A stretch of 64,000 nucleotides of DNA from an uncultured Stenotrophomonas sp. (GTDB lineage: Bacteria > Pseudomonadota > Gammaproteobacteria > Xanthomonadales > Xanthomonadaceae), in contig CAJYNG010000013.1 in the NCBI GenBank assembly GCA_913775725.1, positions 1-64,000 on the forward strand. Direction: 5' to 3'. The notes beneath the pieces were generated by a model that saw only the letters and a program-made list of their open reading frames with translations, had not been told where the DNA came from and searched no databases. A program made the translations under genes and the position numbers. Of the stretch, positions 18,995 to 27,275 are shown piece by piece; positions within the stretch are counted from its first letter, which is position 1; each line of letters starts with the position of its first letter.

Positions 18995-19635
18995 CGCGGC
19001 GCGGCTGGGCACCATGGATGGTGCTGCTGACGCTGGCCCTGGCCAGCGGCTGCCAGCCCACTTCGGCCCCTGCCCCCACCGGCGGCGGAAACACCGGCCA
19101 CACGCCATCGCAACCTCAAGCGCCTTCGCCGCCACTGGTGGCTGCAGCGCGCGCGCAGATCGGCGTCACCACCCGCTACGACCCGGCCTATCAGGTGCTG
19201 GCCTATCCCGGCGGGGACGTCCCGGTTGATCGCGGCGTGTGCACCGACGTGGTGGTGCGCGCCCTGCGCAGCCAGGGCCTGGACCTGCAGGCGCGCGTGC
19301 ATGAAGACATGCGCGGCAACTTCAGCGCCTATCCCACGATCTGGGGCCTGTCACGACCGGATCGCAACATCGATCATCGTCGCGTACCGAATCTGATGCG
19401 CTGGTTCGAGCGGCAGGGCTGGCAGCAACCGATCACGGCCCTCGCCGCCGACTACGCGGCCGGCGACATCGTCGCGTGGAAGCTCAACGGCAACGGCCTG
19501 CTGCACGTGGGCATCGTCTCCGACCGGCGCCTGGCCAATGGCACACCGCTGGTGCTGCACAACATCGCGCGCGGCACGCGCGAAGAGAACCTGCTGTTCC
19601 AGCACACCATCATCGGGCATTACCGGAGGCCGTAG
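18991..19635 (+). CDS. DUF1287 lipoprotein
   Basis: A 214-residue protein with a lipoprotein signal (MVLLTLALASGC, lipobox Cys near residue 21) and a Pro/Ala-rich linker. A DUF1287 domain follows: RAQIGVTTRYDPAYQVLAYPGGDVP, then RGVCTDVVVRALR with a conserved Cys and DAD/D-type acidic residues, DYAAGDIVAWKLNGNGLLHVGIVS, and a C-terminal HYRR. The Cys-Thr-Asp and His pattern suggests an NlpC/P60-like cysteine hydrolase acting on cell wall. That activity is inferred from the pattern. It overlaps apaH by 4 bp. Confidence 0.85.
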   Translation: MTRRGWAPWMVLLTLALASGCQPTSAPAPTGGGNTGHTPSQPQAPSPPLVAAARAQIGVTTRYDPAYQVLAYPGGDVPVDRGVCTDVVVRALRSQGLDLQARVHEDMRGNFSAYPTIWGLSRPDRNIDHRRVPNLMRWFERQGWQQPITALAADYAAGDIVAWKLNGNGLLHVGIVSDRRLANGTPLVLHNIARGTREENLLFQHTIIGHYRRP

Positions 19636-19643
19636 GCAATCCT

Positions 19644-19711
19644 GTAGAGCCGAGCCATGCTCGGTTACGGGATGTGTCCGGCAACAGCAGCCGAGCATGG
19701 CTCGGCTCTAC
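19644..19711. repeat. SMAG inverted dimer
   Basis: GTAGAGCCGAGCCATGCTCGG at 19644 and its mirror, CCGAGCATGGCTCGGCTCTAC ending 19711, face each other (GTAG...CTAC). Each unit is a palindrome and the pair forms a larger one. It separates the DUF1287 gene from the converging folA. Confidence 0.88.
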
Positions 19712-19723
19712 AGGAAACCATCT

Positions 19724-20215
19724 TCAGCGGCGCACGTAGTGCACGAAGCGGAACGCGTAGGCATGGCGTTCGTCGGCCGGGTGCGGCTGGCTGCTCACTT
19801 CCCGCCAGTCCTGCACGTCCACTTCGGGGAAATGGGTATCGGCGGGGACTTCGGCATCCACCCAGGTCAGGTACAGATCACTGGCCTGGTCCAGCAACTG
19901 GTGGAAGATCTCGCCGCCGCCGATGATGCACAGCTCGCTGGCGCCCTCGTCTTCGGCGATCGCCTTCGCCTCGTCCAGCGACGCCACCGCACGCATGCCC
20001 TCGAACGGCACCTGGCCACTGCGGGTCAGCACCAGGTTGGTCCGCCCCGGCAGCACGCGGCCGATCGACTCGCCCGTCTTGCGCCCCATCAGGATCGGCT
20101 TGCCCAGGGTGAGCGCCTTGAAGTGCTTGAAATCATCCGGCAGGTGCCAGGGCATGGCATTGCCCTGGCCGATGCCACGGTTGCGATCCAGCGCCACGAT
20201 CATCGACAGCTTCAT
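19724..20215 (-). CDS. folA: Dihydrofolate reductase
   Basis: Reduces dihydrofolate to tetrahydrofolate with NADPH; this is the trimethoprim target. The 163-residue protein starts MKLSMIVALDRNRGIGQGNAMPWHLPDDFKHFK and has LGKPILMGRKTGESIGR and CIIGGGEIFHQLLD. ATG 20215 has a strong Shine-Dalgarno (GAGGAGGT on the minus strand). It is last in an lgt-thyA-secreted protein-folA unit. The nearby thyA makes dihydrofolate, so the pair closes the thymidylate cycle. Confidence 0.96.
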   Translation of the reverse strand: MKLSMIVALDRNRGIGQGNAMPWHLPDDFKHFKALTLGKPILMGRKTGESIGRVLPGRTNLVLTRSGQVPFEGMRAVASLDEAKAIAEDEGASELCIIGGGEIFHQLLDQASDLYLTWVDAEVPADTHFPEVDVQDWREVSSQPHPADERHAYAFRFVHYVRR

Positions 20216-20228
20216 TGCTACCACCTCC

Positions 20229-20792
20229 TCAGCTGGCGTCGATCTGCAGGCGTTCGCAGGCAGCGTTGGCGGTACTGGCGGCCTGCAGCGCCGCTGCCAG
20301 CTCGGGGCTGGACGTGGACTGCTCATCCAGGCCATCGAGGATCTTCTGCTTCTGCGCCTCTTCGATATCCTTCAGCCCCGGTCCTGACAGGATGTCTGCC
20401 GACAACGCGGCAGTGTCGGTGCTGGCACGACGTGCCAGAAATGCCTGCAACTGGTCACTGGAATAGACGGTGGCAAGCTGCTGCTCGAGCATGCGCTGAT
20501 AGGCCGGGTCTTCGATACCGGCCTTCAGGTGCTCGGTCATCGCCGTGTACATGCCGGTTACCGCCTCACGCATCTGCGCCCGGCAGCCTTCCGGCACATC
20601 CTGGGGCATCATCGTGCTGCCATTGAAGGCCCCGGCGAACGCCTGCACTTCCTCGCGCATGTGCTTGTGCACGATCTGCTCATTGACCTGCCGGGCCAAC
20701 GACAGCACATCGGCCGGTCCGGCCTGCACCATGGCCAGCGGCAGCATGCCGCACAGCGCCAGCAGGCCACTGGAAATCAGGCGGGTACTCAT
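20229..20792 (-). CDS. Secreted protein, DUF2059-like, between thyA and folA
   Basis: A 187-residue protein with a signal peptide ([20 protein letters not shown], cleaved before GPADV) and then a helical domain ([48 protein letters not shown]). It has two lone cysteines that could form a disulfide. The layout resembles DUF2059 periplasmic proteins; function is unknown. It overlaps thyA by 4 bp and ends 13 bp before folA, so it is translated within the folate operon although it is exported. Confidence 0.75.
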   Translation of the reverse strand: MSTRLISSGLLALCGMLPLAMVQAGPADVLSLARQVNEQIVHKHMREEVQAFAGAFNGSTMMPQDVPEGCRAQMREAVTGMYTAMTEHLKAGIEDPAYQRMLEQQLATVYSSDQLQAFLARRASTDTAALSADILSGPGLKDIEEAQKQKILDGLDEQSTSSPELAAALQAASTANAACERLQIDAS

Positions 20793-21583
20793 ACCGCCAC
20801 CGGCGCCTTGATCGCCGGGTGCGGATCGTAGCCGTCGATACGGATGTCGTCGAACTGGAAGCCGAACAGATCGGTCACCTCCGGGTTCAACCACAACTTC
20901 GGCAGCGCGCGCGGTTCACGCGACAACTGCTCGCGCGCCTGCTCGAAGTGGTTCGAATACAGGTGCGCATCGCCCAGCGTATGCACGAAATCACCCACGC
21001 CCAGGCCGGTGGCCTGCGCCACCATATGGGTCAGCAGCGCGTAGCTGGCGATGTTGAACGGCACGCCGAGGAAGATGTCGCCGCTGCGCTGGTACAGCTG
21101 GCAGCTGAGCTTGCCGTCCACCACGTAGAACTGGAACAGGTTGTGGCACGGCATCAGCGCCATCTGCGAAAGCTCGCCCACGTTCCAGGCGCTGACCACC
21201 AGCCGGCGCGAATCGGGGTTGCGCTTGATCTCGTCCACCAGCCACTGCATCTGGTCGATCTCGCCGCCATCGGCGGTGGCCCAGCTACGCCACTGCTTGC
21301 CGTAGACCGGGCCGAGGTCGCCGTTCGCGTCGGCCCACTCGTCCCAGATCCGCACCTGGTTGTCCTTCAGGTAGCCGATGTTGGTGTCGCCCTTCAGGAA
21401 CCACAGCAGCTCATGGATGATCGAGCGCAGGTGCAGTTTCTTGGTGGTGACCAGCGGGAAGCCTTCGGCCAGGTTGAAACGCATCTGCCAGCCGAACACG
21501 CTGCGGGTGCCGGTGCCGGTGCGATCGCTCTTCTCGGCGCCGTGCTCGAGCACGTGCGAGAGCAGGTCCAGGTAAGCCTTCAT
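20789..21583 (-). CDS. thyA: Thymidylate synthase
   Basis: Converts dUMP to dTMP using 5,10-methylene-THF, giving dihydrofolate for FolA. The 264-residue length equals that of E. coli ThyA. Blocks seen are [33 protein letters not shown], the catalytic Cys in [13 protein letters not shown] near residue 146, and [20 protein letters not shown] with the nucleotide-binding Arg/Asn. It overlaps lgt by 4 bp and the secreted-protein gene by 4 bp. Confidence 0.97.
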   Translation of the reverse strand: MKAYLDLLSHVLEHGAEKSDRTGTGTRSVFGWQMRFNLAEGFPLVTTKKLHLRSIIHELLWFLKGDTNIGYLKDNQVRIWDEWADANGDLGPVYGKQWRSWATADGGEIDQMQWLVDEIKRNPDSRRLVVSAWNVGELSQMALMPCHNLFQFYVVDGKLSCQLYQRSGDIFLGVPFNIASYALLTHMVAQATGLGVGDFVHTLGDAHLYSNHFEQAREQLSREPRALPKLWLNPEVTDLFGFQFDDIRIDGYDPHPAIKAPVAV

Positions 21584-22467
21584 GCCTTGCCCTCGGCAGC
21601 CACCGGCAGCTGCGGCTGCAGTACCGGCGCACGGCGCGACATCACCAGCAGCACCAGGCCGAAGGCGATCAGCGGCAGGCTGAGGATCTGGCCACGGGTC
21701 AGCCAGTCGAAGGCCACATAGACGCCGTTGTCGGGCATACGCACGAACTCCACCGCGAAGCGGAACAGGCCGTACATCAGCGCGAACAGGCCACCCACCA
21801 GGTAGCGGTGGCGCGGCTTGGCCGACACCGCCCACAGCACCACGAACATCACCAGGCCTTCCAGGAACGCTTCATACAGCTGCGAGGGATGGCGGGCGAA
21901 CTGGTTCAACGCCCCGGTGGCGAACTGCGCCTGCAGGGTGGCGTGGTCGAGCTGGTTCAGCGGTGCCGGCAGGCCGGACGGGAACACCACGCCCCAGGTA
22001 CCGTCGGTGTACTTGCCCCACAGCTCGGCGCCGATGAAGTTGCCGATGCGGCCGAAGCCCAGGCCCAGCGGCACCAGCGGCGCCATGAAATCCATGGTGT
22101 CGAAAAAGTGCAGCTTATGCTTGCGCGACCACCACCAGCAGGCGGCAATCACGCCCAGCAGGCCGCCATGGAAGCTCATGCCGCCATCCCACACCTTGAA
22201 CAGCAGCAGCGGGTTGTGCAGGAAATCGCCCAGCGCGTAGAACAGCATGTAGCCGATGCGTCCGCCCAGCACCACGCCGAGCATGGCGTAGAACAGCAGG
22301 TCGGAGAAGCCGTTGGCATCGACGCCCGGCAGGCGACCGGCTGCGATGCGCTTGCGGCCCAGCAGCCAGGCGGCGGTGAAGCCGAGCAGGTACATGATGC
22401 CGTACCAGTGCACCTTGATCGGCCCCAGCGAAAGGGCGATGGGGTCGATGTCGTGGAAATAGATCAT
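21580..22467 (-). CDS. lgt: Prolipoprotein diacylglyceryl transferase
   Basis: Adds diacylglycerol from phosphatidylglycerol to the lipobox Cys of prelipoproteins in the inner membrane. The 295-residue protein has about seven hydrophobic segments, the HGGLLG block and the signature [13 protein letters not shown], including the Arg essential in E. coli. It has the RHPSQLYEA segment. Several substrates (LemA, the DUF1287 protein) are encoded nearby. It is first in the lgt-thyA-folA unit. Confidence 0.96.
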   Translation of the reverse strand: MIYFHDIDPIALSLGPIKVHWYGIMYLLGFTAAWLLGRKRIAAGRLPGVDANGFSDLLFYAMLGVVLGGRIGYMLFYALGDFLHNPLLLFKVWDGGMSFHGGLLGVIAACWWWSRKHKLHFFDTMDFMAPLVPLGLGFGRIGNFIGAELWGKYTDGTWGVVFPSGLPAPLNQLDHATLQAQFATGALNQFARHPSQLYEAFLEGLVMFVVLWAVSAKPRHRYLVGGLFALMYGLFRFAVEFVRMPDNGVYVAFDWLTRGQILSLPLIAFGLVLLVMSRRAPVLQPQLPVAAEGKA

Positions 22468-22518
22468 GGAAGGTGCCTTGCGGTTGAACGCCTATTCTCG
22501 GGCCAGTGCCGCCCCGGC

Positions 22519-23016
22519 TCAACCAAGGAGCTGGGGCGAGTTCGGCAACGCGTCATCGTTCGACCGCGTCGAGGCCGGAAAGTGCCCTTCGATCAGGCTG
22601 GAGACCTCGTCGATGGCATCCTGCAGCGCTTCCACCGGATGGGAGCCACGCAGGCCCTCGCGCAGGTGGGTGCAGACCCGCTGCCACTGCGCCGGGCTGA
22701 CCCGGCCGTGCAGGCCCCGGTCGGCGACGATCTCGATGGCGTGGTCGGCCAGCAGCAGATAGATCAGCACGCCGTTGTTATGGGTGGTATCCCAGGTGCG
22801 CAGGCGCGCGAAGGCATGTTCGGCGGCTTGGCGCGGGCTGACCCTGTGCCACAGCGCGGCCAGCGGCAGGTCCGCTTCCACCGCGAACATCACCTGCCCG
22901 CCGTGGCGCTGCTCACCGGCGGCGATGGCCTCGGTGATCGCCTGCAGCGTAGCCGGCGGGAACGCGCGCCGTACCGACGGCGAAAACACATGACGACACA
23001 GTCGTTGGATCATCAC
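22519..23016 (-). CDS. TPM-domain protein (YgcG-like, cytoplasmic form)
   Basis: A 165-residue protein holding one TPM domain (TLQAITEAIAAGEQRHGGQVMFAVE, HNNGVLIYLLLADHAIEIVADRGLHGR). It has no signal peptide or membrane anchor, unlike the adjacent paralogue. TPM domains have been described as acid phosphatases and in photosystem II repair in plants; in bacteria they are associated with LemA. It overlaps the upstream gene by 4 bp, making a lemA-TPM-TPM operon. Confidence 0.85.
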   Translation of the reverse strand: MMIQRLCRHVFSPSVRRAFPPATLQAITEAIAAGEQRHGGQVMFAVEADLPLAALWHRVSPRQAAEHAFARLRTWDTTHNNGVLIYLLLADHAIEIVADRGLHGRVSPAQWQRVCTHLREGLRGSHPVEALQDAIDEVSSLIEGHFPASTRSNDDALPNSPQLLG

Positions 23017-23897
23017 CAGCCCCCCGAAGCACCGCCACCACCGGAGCGACCACCACCACCGCCCCAGCCGCCGCCACCGAATCCACCGCCCCCGCCGAAG
23101 CCGCCTCCGCCGCCCCAGCTGCCACCGCCCCAGCCACCGCCACCGGCAAAACGGCCCGGGTGGCCGGAGAGCATGGCCACGATCAGTCCTACGACGCCTG
23201 CCAGGCCACTGGCCAGCAGCGTGGACGTGAACAGGAACGCCGCCACGGCTGCACCGGCACCGCCGAGCAGGCCGCGCAGCGGACGCGGCACGCGCGAGAA
23301 CACACCGCGCAGGATGCTGCCGGCGAACACACCGATGAACAGCGCCAGGAACCAGGTATCACCGCCACCCTCCGGCTCGCGGCCACGCTGACTGCTGACC
23401 GGTGCTGGCAGCGTCTCGCCATCGATCAGCTTGACCAGCACTGCGGTCGCATCGGTGATGCCACCGGCGTAGTCGCCGCTGCGGAAGCGCGGCACCAGGT
23501 ATTCCTGGATGACCCGGTTGGCGATGGCATCAGGGATGGCGCCTTCAAGTCCGTAGCCCGGCTCGATGCGCACCCGCCGGTCGTCCTTGGCCACCACCAG
23601 CAGCACGCCATCGTCCACGCCCTTGCGGCCGATCTGCCACTGGTCGAAGACCCGCGTGGTGTACTGCGCGATGTCCTCCGGCTGGGTGGTGGGCACCACC
23701 AGCACCTGCAGCTGGCTGCCCTTGCGCTGCTGCAGTTCAATCGCCTGCTGCACCAGCGCCTGCTTCTGCGTGGCATCCAGCGTGCCGGTGGTATCGACCA
23801 CCGGCGAATCCAGTGCAGGAACCGGCGCCAGCTGCTGCGCATGCGAGGCCAGCGGCAGCCACAGCAGCAGGGCCAGCAGCGCAGTGGCCAGGCGCAC
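23013..23897 (-). CDS. TPM-domain membrane protein with Gly-rich tail (YgcG family)
   Basis: A 294-residue protein: signal peptide (LLALLLWLPLASHAQ), a TPM domain (VVDTTGTLDATQKQALVQQAIELQQ, QWQIGRKGVDDGVLLVVAKDDRRVRIEPG), then transmembrane segments near 185-200 and 225-245 (ALFIGVFAGSIL, AGVVGLIVAML). It ends with about 50 residues dominated by Gly, Trp and Phe. The same Gly-rich ending is typical of YgcG proteins. It lies 2 bp downstream of lemA, and the TPM domain probably faces the periplasm. Confidence 0.88.
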   Translation of the reverse strand: MRLATALLALLLWLPLASHAQQLAPVPALDSPVVDTTGTLDATQKQALVQQAIELQQRKGSQLQVLVVPTTQPEDIAQYTTRVFDQWQIGRKGVDDGVLLVVAKDDRRVRIEPGYGLEGAIPDAIANRVIQEYLVPRFRSGDYAGGITDATAVLVKLIDGETLPAPVSSQRGREPEGGGDTWFLALFIGVFAGSILRGVFSRVPRPLRGLLGGAGAAVAAFLFTSTLLASGLAGVVGLIVAMLSGHPGRFAGGGGWGGGSWGGGGGFGGGGGFGGGGWGGGGGRSGGGGASGGW

Positions 23898-23899
23898 AG

Positions 23900-24520
23900 T
23901 CAGTGGCCCGGCTGCGGTGCCGGCTGCTGCTGCGGCGTGTTGCCGAAATCGACCGCCGGCGCGTTGGAGATCTGAGCTTCGTTTTCCACCGTGAAGTTCG
24001 GCTTGGTCTTGTAGCCGAAGATCTTGGCGGTGATCACCTGCGGGAACGAACGGATGTAGGTGTTGTAGTCCTGCACCTGCTGGATGTAGCGGCCGCGGGC
24101 GACGGTGACCCGGTTCTCGGTACCTTCCAGCTGCGCCTGCAGGTCGCGGAAGTTCTGGTCGGACTTCAGCTGCGGGTAGTTCTCGGTGACCACCAGCAGC
24201 CGCGACAGCGCGCTGCCGAGTTCGCCCTGGGCCTGCTGGAACTGCTTGAGCGAGGCTTCGTCGTCGGCATTGACGTTGATCTGACCGACACGCGAACGCG
24301 CGTTGGTGACTTCGGTCAGCACGCGTTCTTCCTGGCTGGCGAAGCCCTTCACGGTCTGCACCAGGTTGGGCACCAGGTCGGCGCGGCGCTTGTACTGGTT
24401 GATGACCTCCGACCAGCTGGCCTTGACCGCTTCATCCTTCTGCTGGATGGCGTTGTAGCCGCAGCCGGACAGCAGGGAGGCCAGCAGCATCAGGGGCAGG
24501 ACACGGGTGAACAGGCGCAT
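23900..24520 (-). CDS. lemA: LemA family lipoprotein
   Basis: A 206-residue protein with a lipobox (LLASLLSGCGYN, Cys near residue 19). The LemA domain follows: QQKDEAVKASWSEVINQYKRRADLVPNLVQTVKGFA, then EVTNARSR, LSRLLVVTENYPQLKSDQNFRDLQAQLEGTENRV and ARGRYIQQVQDYN. It is predicted to be all alpha-helical. LemA proteins lie in the membrane and are usually encoded next to TPM proteins, as here. Its function is unresolved. The start ATG 24520 has an AACCTCCGCC context on the plus strand, that is a GGAGG Shine-Dalgarno. Confidence 0.92.
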   Translation of the reverse strand: MRLFTRVLPLMLLASLLSGCGYNAIQQKDEAVKASWSEVINQYKRRADLVPNLVQTVKGFASQEERVLTEVTNARSRVGQINVNADDEASLKQFQQAQGELGSALSRLLVVTENYPQLKSDQNFRDLQAQLEGTENRVTVARGRYIQQVQDYNTYIRSFPQVITAKIFGYKTKPNFTVENEAQISNAPAVDFGNTPQQQPAPQPGH

Positions 24521-24632
24521 GGCGGAGGTTCCGGGTGGGCTTGGCGCCGAGCATGCCATGGCTCGGGTGAAAGACCGGCCATCGGGCGCCGCCCCCTCCG
24601 CGGTGGTTGTGCTCATGGATCGCCTGGGTAGT

Positions 24633-24732
24633 CCGGGCGGGTGGGCATGGCGGGGGACGCCGTGAATCCGTCCCTGGAGGCTTAGCCGCGGCATCCATGC
24701 CGCGGATACCCCCGCCACGCCCACCCGCCCGG
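24633..24732 (+). repeat. Large palindromic element, copy 1 (24-bp stem, nested loop hairpin)
   Basis: The left arm 24633-24656 pairs with the right arm 24709-24732 over 24 bp with one mismatch. The loop of about 52 nt contains a second perfect hairpin, CCGCGGCAT/ATGCCGCGG (24686-24705). The loop begins ACGC and carries CGTCC and GCATCCATGC. The element lies upstream of lemA in a 540-bp non-coding block, together with a second related copy. A smaller inverted repeat, CCGAGC...GCTCGG, lies at 24547-24566. Confidence 0.75.
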
Positions 24733-24761
24733 CCACAGACAATTTCCTGCGCACCGCGGGA

Positions 24762-24832
24762 AGATCAAAAGAAAAATCAAAAGCAAAAGCCGGTTCTTCG
24801 GGCATTCGTGTCGACCAAGGTCGACACCTACC
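24762..24832. repeat. A-rich tract and single SMAG palindrome
   Basis: 24762-24790 is an A-rich run with repeated CAAAAG units, unusual in this GC-rich sequence. 24809-24832 is a minus-strand SMAG: TGTCGACC AA GGTCGACA followed by CCTAC. Both lie between the two large palindromes. Confidence 0.65.
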
Positions 24833-24874
24833 AGAGCGGGACGCCGTTCCGACAGACCGCGGAAAACTGTCGAA

Positions 24875-24976
24875 GGCGGGGTGGGTCCGGTTGAGGGGGC
24901 GTGAGCCGCATGGATGCGGCGACCGAGCTTACATGGACGTACTTGCAGCGTCCCCCTCAACCGGACCCACCCCGCC
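24875..24976 (-). repeat. Large palindromic element, copy 2 (25-bp perfect stem, nested loop hairpin)
   Basis: The arms 24875-24899 and 24952-24976 are perfectly complementary over 25 bp. The 52-nt loop holds a hairpin GCCGCAT/ATGCGGC (24905-24920). Read on the minus strand, the loop begins ACGC and carries CGTCC and GCATCCATGC in the same order and spacing as copy 1, although the stem sequence is mostly different. The two copies are inverted relative to each other. Confidence 0.78.
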
Positions 24977-24994
24977 AACCCACGGAATGTCCGC

Positions 24995-25018
24995 CGTTGC
25001 CGTTGCTGTTGCTGTTGA
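24995..25018 (+). repeat. Hexamer microsatellite (CGTTGC/TGTTGC)
   Basis: Four head-to-tail hexamers, CGTTGC, CGTTGC, TGTTGC, TGTTGA, lie just outside the second large palindrome. Confidence 0.7.
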
Positions 25019-25029
25019 TTGCAGCGGGT

Positions 25030-25048
25030 GCAGGGCTGCAAGCCCTGC
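25030..25048 (-). terminator. Hairpin downstream of the MFS gene
   Basis: GCAGGGCT and AGCCCTGC (8 bp) with a 3-nt loop, 16 bp past the stop of the minus-strand MFS gene. There is no clear T-run, so it is only a candidate terminator. Confidence 0.45.
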
Positions 25049-25064
25049 CAGAACCCCATATCAC

Positions 25065-26225
25065 TCAGCAAGCCTCAGCCACCGCAGTGCGGGGACGCCC
25101 CAGCCATGCCAGCAGCAATCCAGACGCCGCCAGCAGGCCACCGGCCACCGGAATCGCCGCGTAACCCAGCCCCGAACTGATCACCGCGCCACCCAGCGCC
25201 GCACCCACCGCATTGCCCAGGTTGAATGCACCCACGTTGATCGACGACGCCAGGCCCGGCGCCTCGCTGGCCACCTGCATCACCCGGATCTGCAGCGGCG
25301 GCACGAGGGCGAAGGTCGCCGCACCGAACAGCAACACACCCACCGCAGCGGTGGCGTGGCTCATGAAGGCCAGCGGCAGCACGAACATCAGCACCGCCAG
25401 GACGGCCAGCAGGATGCGGGTGGCGCCATCGAGCGACCAGTCGGCCATGCGCCCGCCGATGCCGTTGCCGAGGGTGAAGCCGATGCCGATCAGGGCCAGC
25501 GACATCGCGATGAAGGTATTGGAGGCGCCGGTCAACTCGGTCAGTACCGGTGCGACGTAGGTATAGAGGGTGAACATCGCGCCCGCGCCAAGCACGGTGG
25601 TGGCCATCGCCAGCAGCACCTGCGGTTGCAGGATCGCCTTCAGTTCGCGGCGCACGTCCGGGCGCGGTCCCGGCGCGGACGCCGGCAGCGCGAAGCCCAG
25701 CGCGGTAATCGCGACCAGGCCCAGCACCGCAGTACCGGCGAAAGACAGGCGCCAGCCCAGCTGCTGGCCCACCCAGGTGGCCAGCGGCACACCCCCGATG
25801 TTGGCAATGGTCAGGCCCATGAACATCGTGGCCACGGCCGCGGCCTGCTTTTCCTTCGGCACCAGGCTGGCGGCGACCACCGCACCGATGCCGAAGAAGG
25901 CACCGTGGTTGAGGCTGGTGACCAGGCGCGACAGCAGCAGCAGGCCGTAGTTCGGCGCCAGCGCGGACAACAGATTGCCGACCACGAAGATCGACATCAG
26001 CAGCATCAGCGCGGTGCGCTTGCCGAACCGTCCCATCAGCAGGGTCATCACCGGAGCCCCCAGCATCACGCCCACGGCGTAGGCGGTGATCAGCATGCCG
26101 GCGGTGGGAATGCCAACCCCGACGCCGTCGGCGATGACCGGCAGCAGGCCCATCGGGGCAAACTCGGTGGTTCCGATGGCGAAGGCGCCGACGGCAAGCG
26201 CCAGCAAGGCGGCTCTGGAATTCAT
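25065..26225 (-). CDS. MFS transporter, DHA1 family (AraJ/YdhP type)
   Basis: A 386-residue, 12-segment major facilitator protein. N-terminal GAFAIGTTEFAPMGLLPVIA (motif D1 region) and the loop MGRFGKRTALML after helix 2 (motif A form) identify the sugar/drug efflux group that includes AraJ and YdhP. The start ATG 26225 gives the typical opening MNSRAALLALAVGAFAIG. The substrate is unknown. It stands alone, with SMAG repeats upstream and the large palindromes downstream. Confidence 0.88.
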   Translation of the reverse strand: MNSRAALLALAVGAFAIGTTEFAPMGLLPVIADGVGVGIPTAGMLITAYAVGVMLGAPVMTLLMGRFGKRTALMLLMSIFVVGNLLSALAPNYGLLLLSRLVTSLNHGAFFGIGAVVAASLVPKEKQAAAVATMFMGLTIANIGGVPLATWVGQQLGWRLSFAGTAVLGLVAITALGFALPASAPGPRPDVRRELKAILQPQVLLAMATTVLGAGAMFTLYTYVAPVLTELTGASNTFIAMSLALIGIGFTLGNGIGGRMADWSLDGATRILLAVLAVLMFVLPLAFMSHATAAVGVLLFGAATFALVPPLQIRVMQVASEAPGLASSINVGAFNLGNAVGAALGGAVISSGLGYAAIPVAGGLLAASGLLLAWLGRPRTAVAEAC

Positions 26226-26372
26226 GGGGGGGTCCTGGGGCGGGATTCGGGAGTGCGTAGCCTGCGCGCTTTGCTGTGCCGGATTAAGCCTCGCCCCGGG
26301 AAAACACTGTTGATCCTGGTTCACAAGTGGAGCCCGGAACCCCGCTGCAAGTGCAAAAACCGCAGCGCCGGT

Positions 26373-26434
26373 GTAGAGCCGAGCCCATGCTCGGCTGACC
26401 GGCAGGAAGCAGCCGAGCATGGGCTCGGCTCTAC
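26373..26434. repeat. SMAG inverted dimer
   Basis: GTAGAGCCGAGCCCATGCTCGGCT at 26373 faces AGCCGAGCATGGGCTCGGCTCTAC ending 26434. It lies between the MFS gene start and the terC-type gene. Confidence 0.88.
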
Positions 26435-26455
26435 ATGACCTCGCACCCACAACGA

Positions 26456-26482
26456 AGAACCCCCGGCAGGGCCGGGGGTTCT
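26456..26482 (-). terminator. Intrinsic terminator of the TerC-family gene
   Basis: A 12-bp GC-rich stem AGAACCCCCGGC/GCCGGGGGTTCT with a 3-nt loop, 11 bp past the stop, followed on the minus strand by TCGTT. Confidence 0.7.
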
Positions 26483-26493
26483 GGGTCACGCGC

Positions 26494-27243
26494 TTACCAG
26501 TTACCGGCGCCCGGCACGTTGTGCTCGCGGGCGCGGCGGCGCATCAGCAGGTTCAGCCACTCCACCAGCACCGAGAAGCCCATCGCGGCGTAGATGTAGG
26601 GCTTGGGCACGTGCACGTCCAGGCCGTCCAGGATCAGCACCGCACCGATCATCAGGATGAAGGCCAGGGCCAGCATCTTCACGGTCGGGTTGGCATCGAT
26701 GAAGCGGCCCAGCGGGTTGGCGGCCAGCAGCATCACCAGCACCGACAGCAGGATGGCGGCCACCATCACCGGGATATGGTCGGCGATGCCGACGGCGGTG
26801 ATCACCGAGTCCAGCGAGAACACGATGTCGATCACCGCGATCTGCGCGATCACGTAGCCGAACACGGCCGAGGCCTTGGTGGTGCTGGGGTCTTCGTCCT
26901 CGCCACCGCTGATCAGTTCCTTGATCTCCATGCAGCCCTTGATGATCAGGAACAGGCCACCGACGATCAGCACCAGGTCACGGATGGAGATGCCCATGCC
27001 GGCCACCGTGAACAGGTTGGCCGCCATGTGCGCCAGGTAGGCCAGCGACACCAGCAGGCCGATGCGGGTGATGCAGGCCACCGCAATGCCGAGCTTGCGC
27101 GCGAACGGGCGGCGCTCTTCGGGCAGTTTGCTGACGGCGATGGAAATGAACACCAGGTTGTCGATGCCGAGCACGATTTCCAGCGCGCTGAGCGTGAACA
27201 GGGTCACCCAGGCATTGGGGTCGGCGAGGAACTCAAAGGACAT
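26494..27243 (-). CDS. TerC family integral membrane protein
   Basis: A 249-residue protein with seven or so transmembrane segments and the two TerC acidic motifs: ALEIVLGIDNLVFISI near residue 20-35 and IDIVFSLDSVITAVGIADH near 137-155. The paired GIDN and SLDS aspartates are the family hallmark. TerC/YgdQ/Alx proteins are linked to manganese or metal export and to loading secreted metalloproteins. The transported ion is not fixed by the sequence. It is 32 bp downstream of dgkA. Confidence 0.9.
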   Translation of the reverse strand: MSFEFLADPNAWVTLFTLSALEIVLGIDNLVFISIAVSKLPEERRPFARKLGIAVACITRIGLLVSLAYLAHMAANLFTVAGMGISIRDLVLIVGGLFLIIKGCMEIKELISGGEDEDPSTTKASAVFGYVIAQIAVIDIVFSLDSVITAVGIADHIPVMVAAILLSVLVMLLAANPLGRFIDANPTVKMLALAFILMIGAVLILDGLDVHVPKPYIYAAMGFSVLVEWLNLLMRRRAREHNVPGAGNW

Positions 27244-27275
27244 GGAAACTCTTCAGGGCAGTGGGGGAATGGGGA

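Noticed and set aside
24891-26438. A 515-codon plus-strand frame opposite the MFS gene and palindromes
   Set aside because: It reads through the palindrome and hexamer repeats and is extremely rich in Gln, His and Arg; the MFS protein on the other strand is real.
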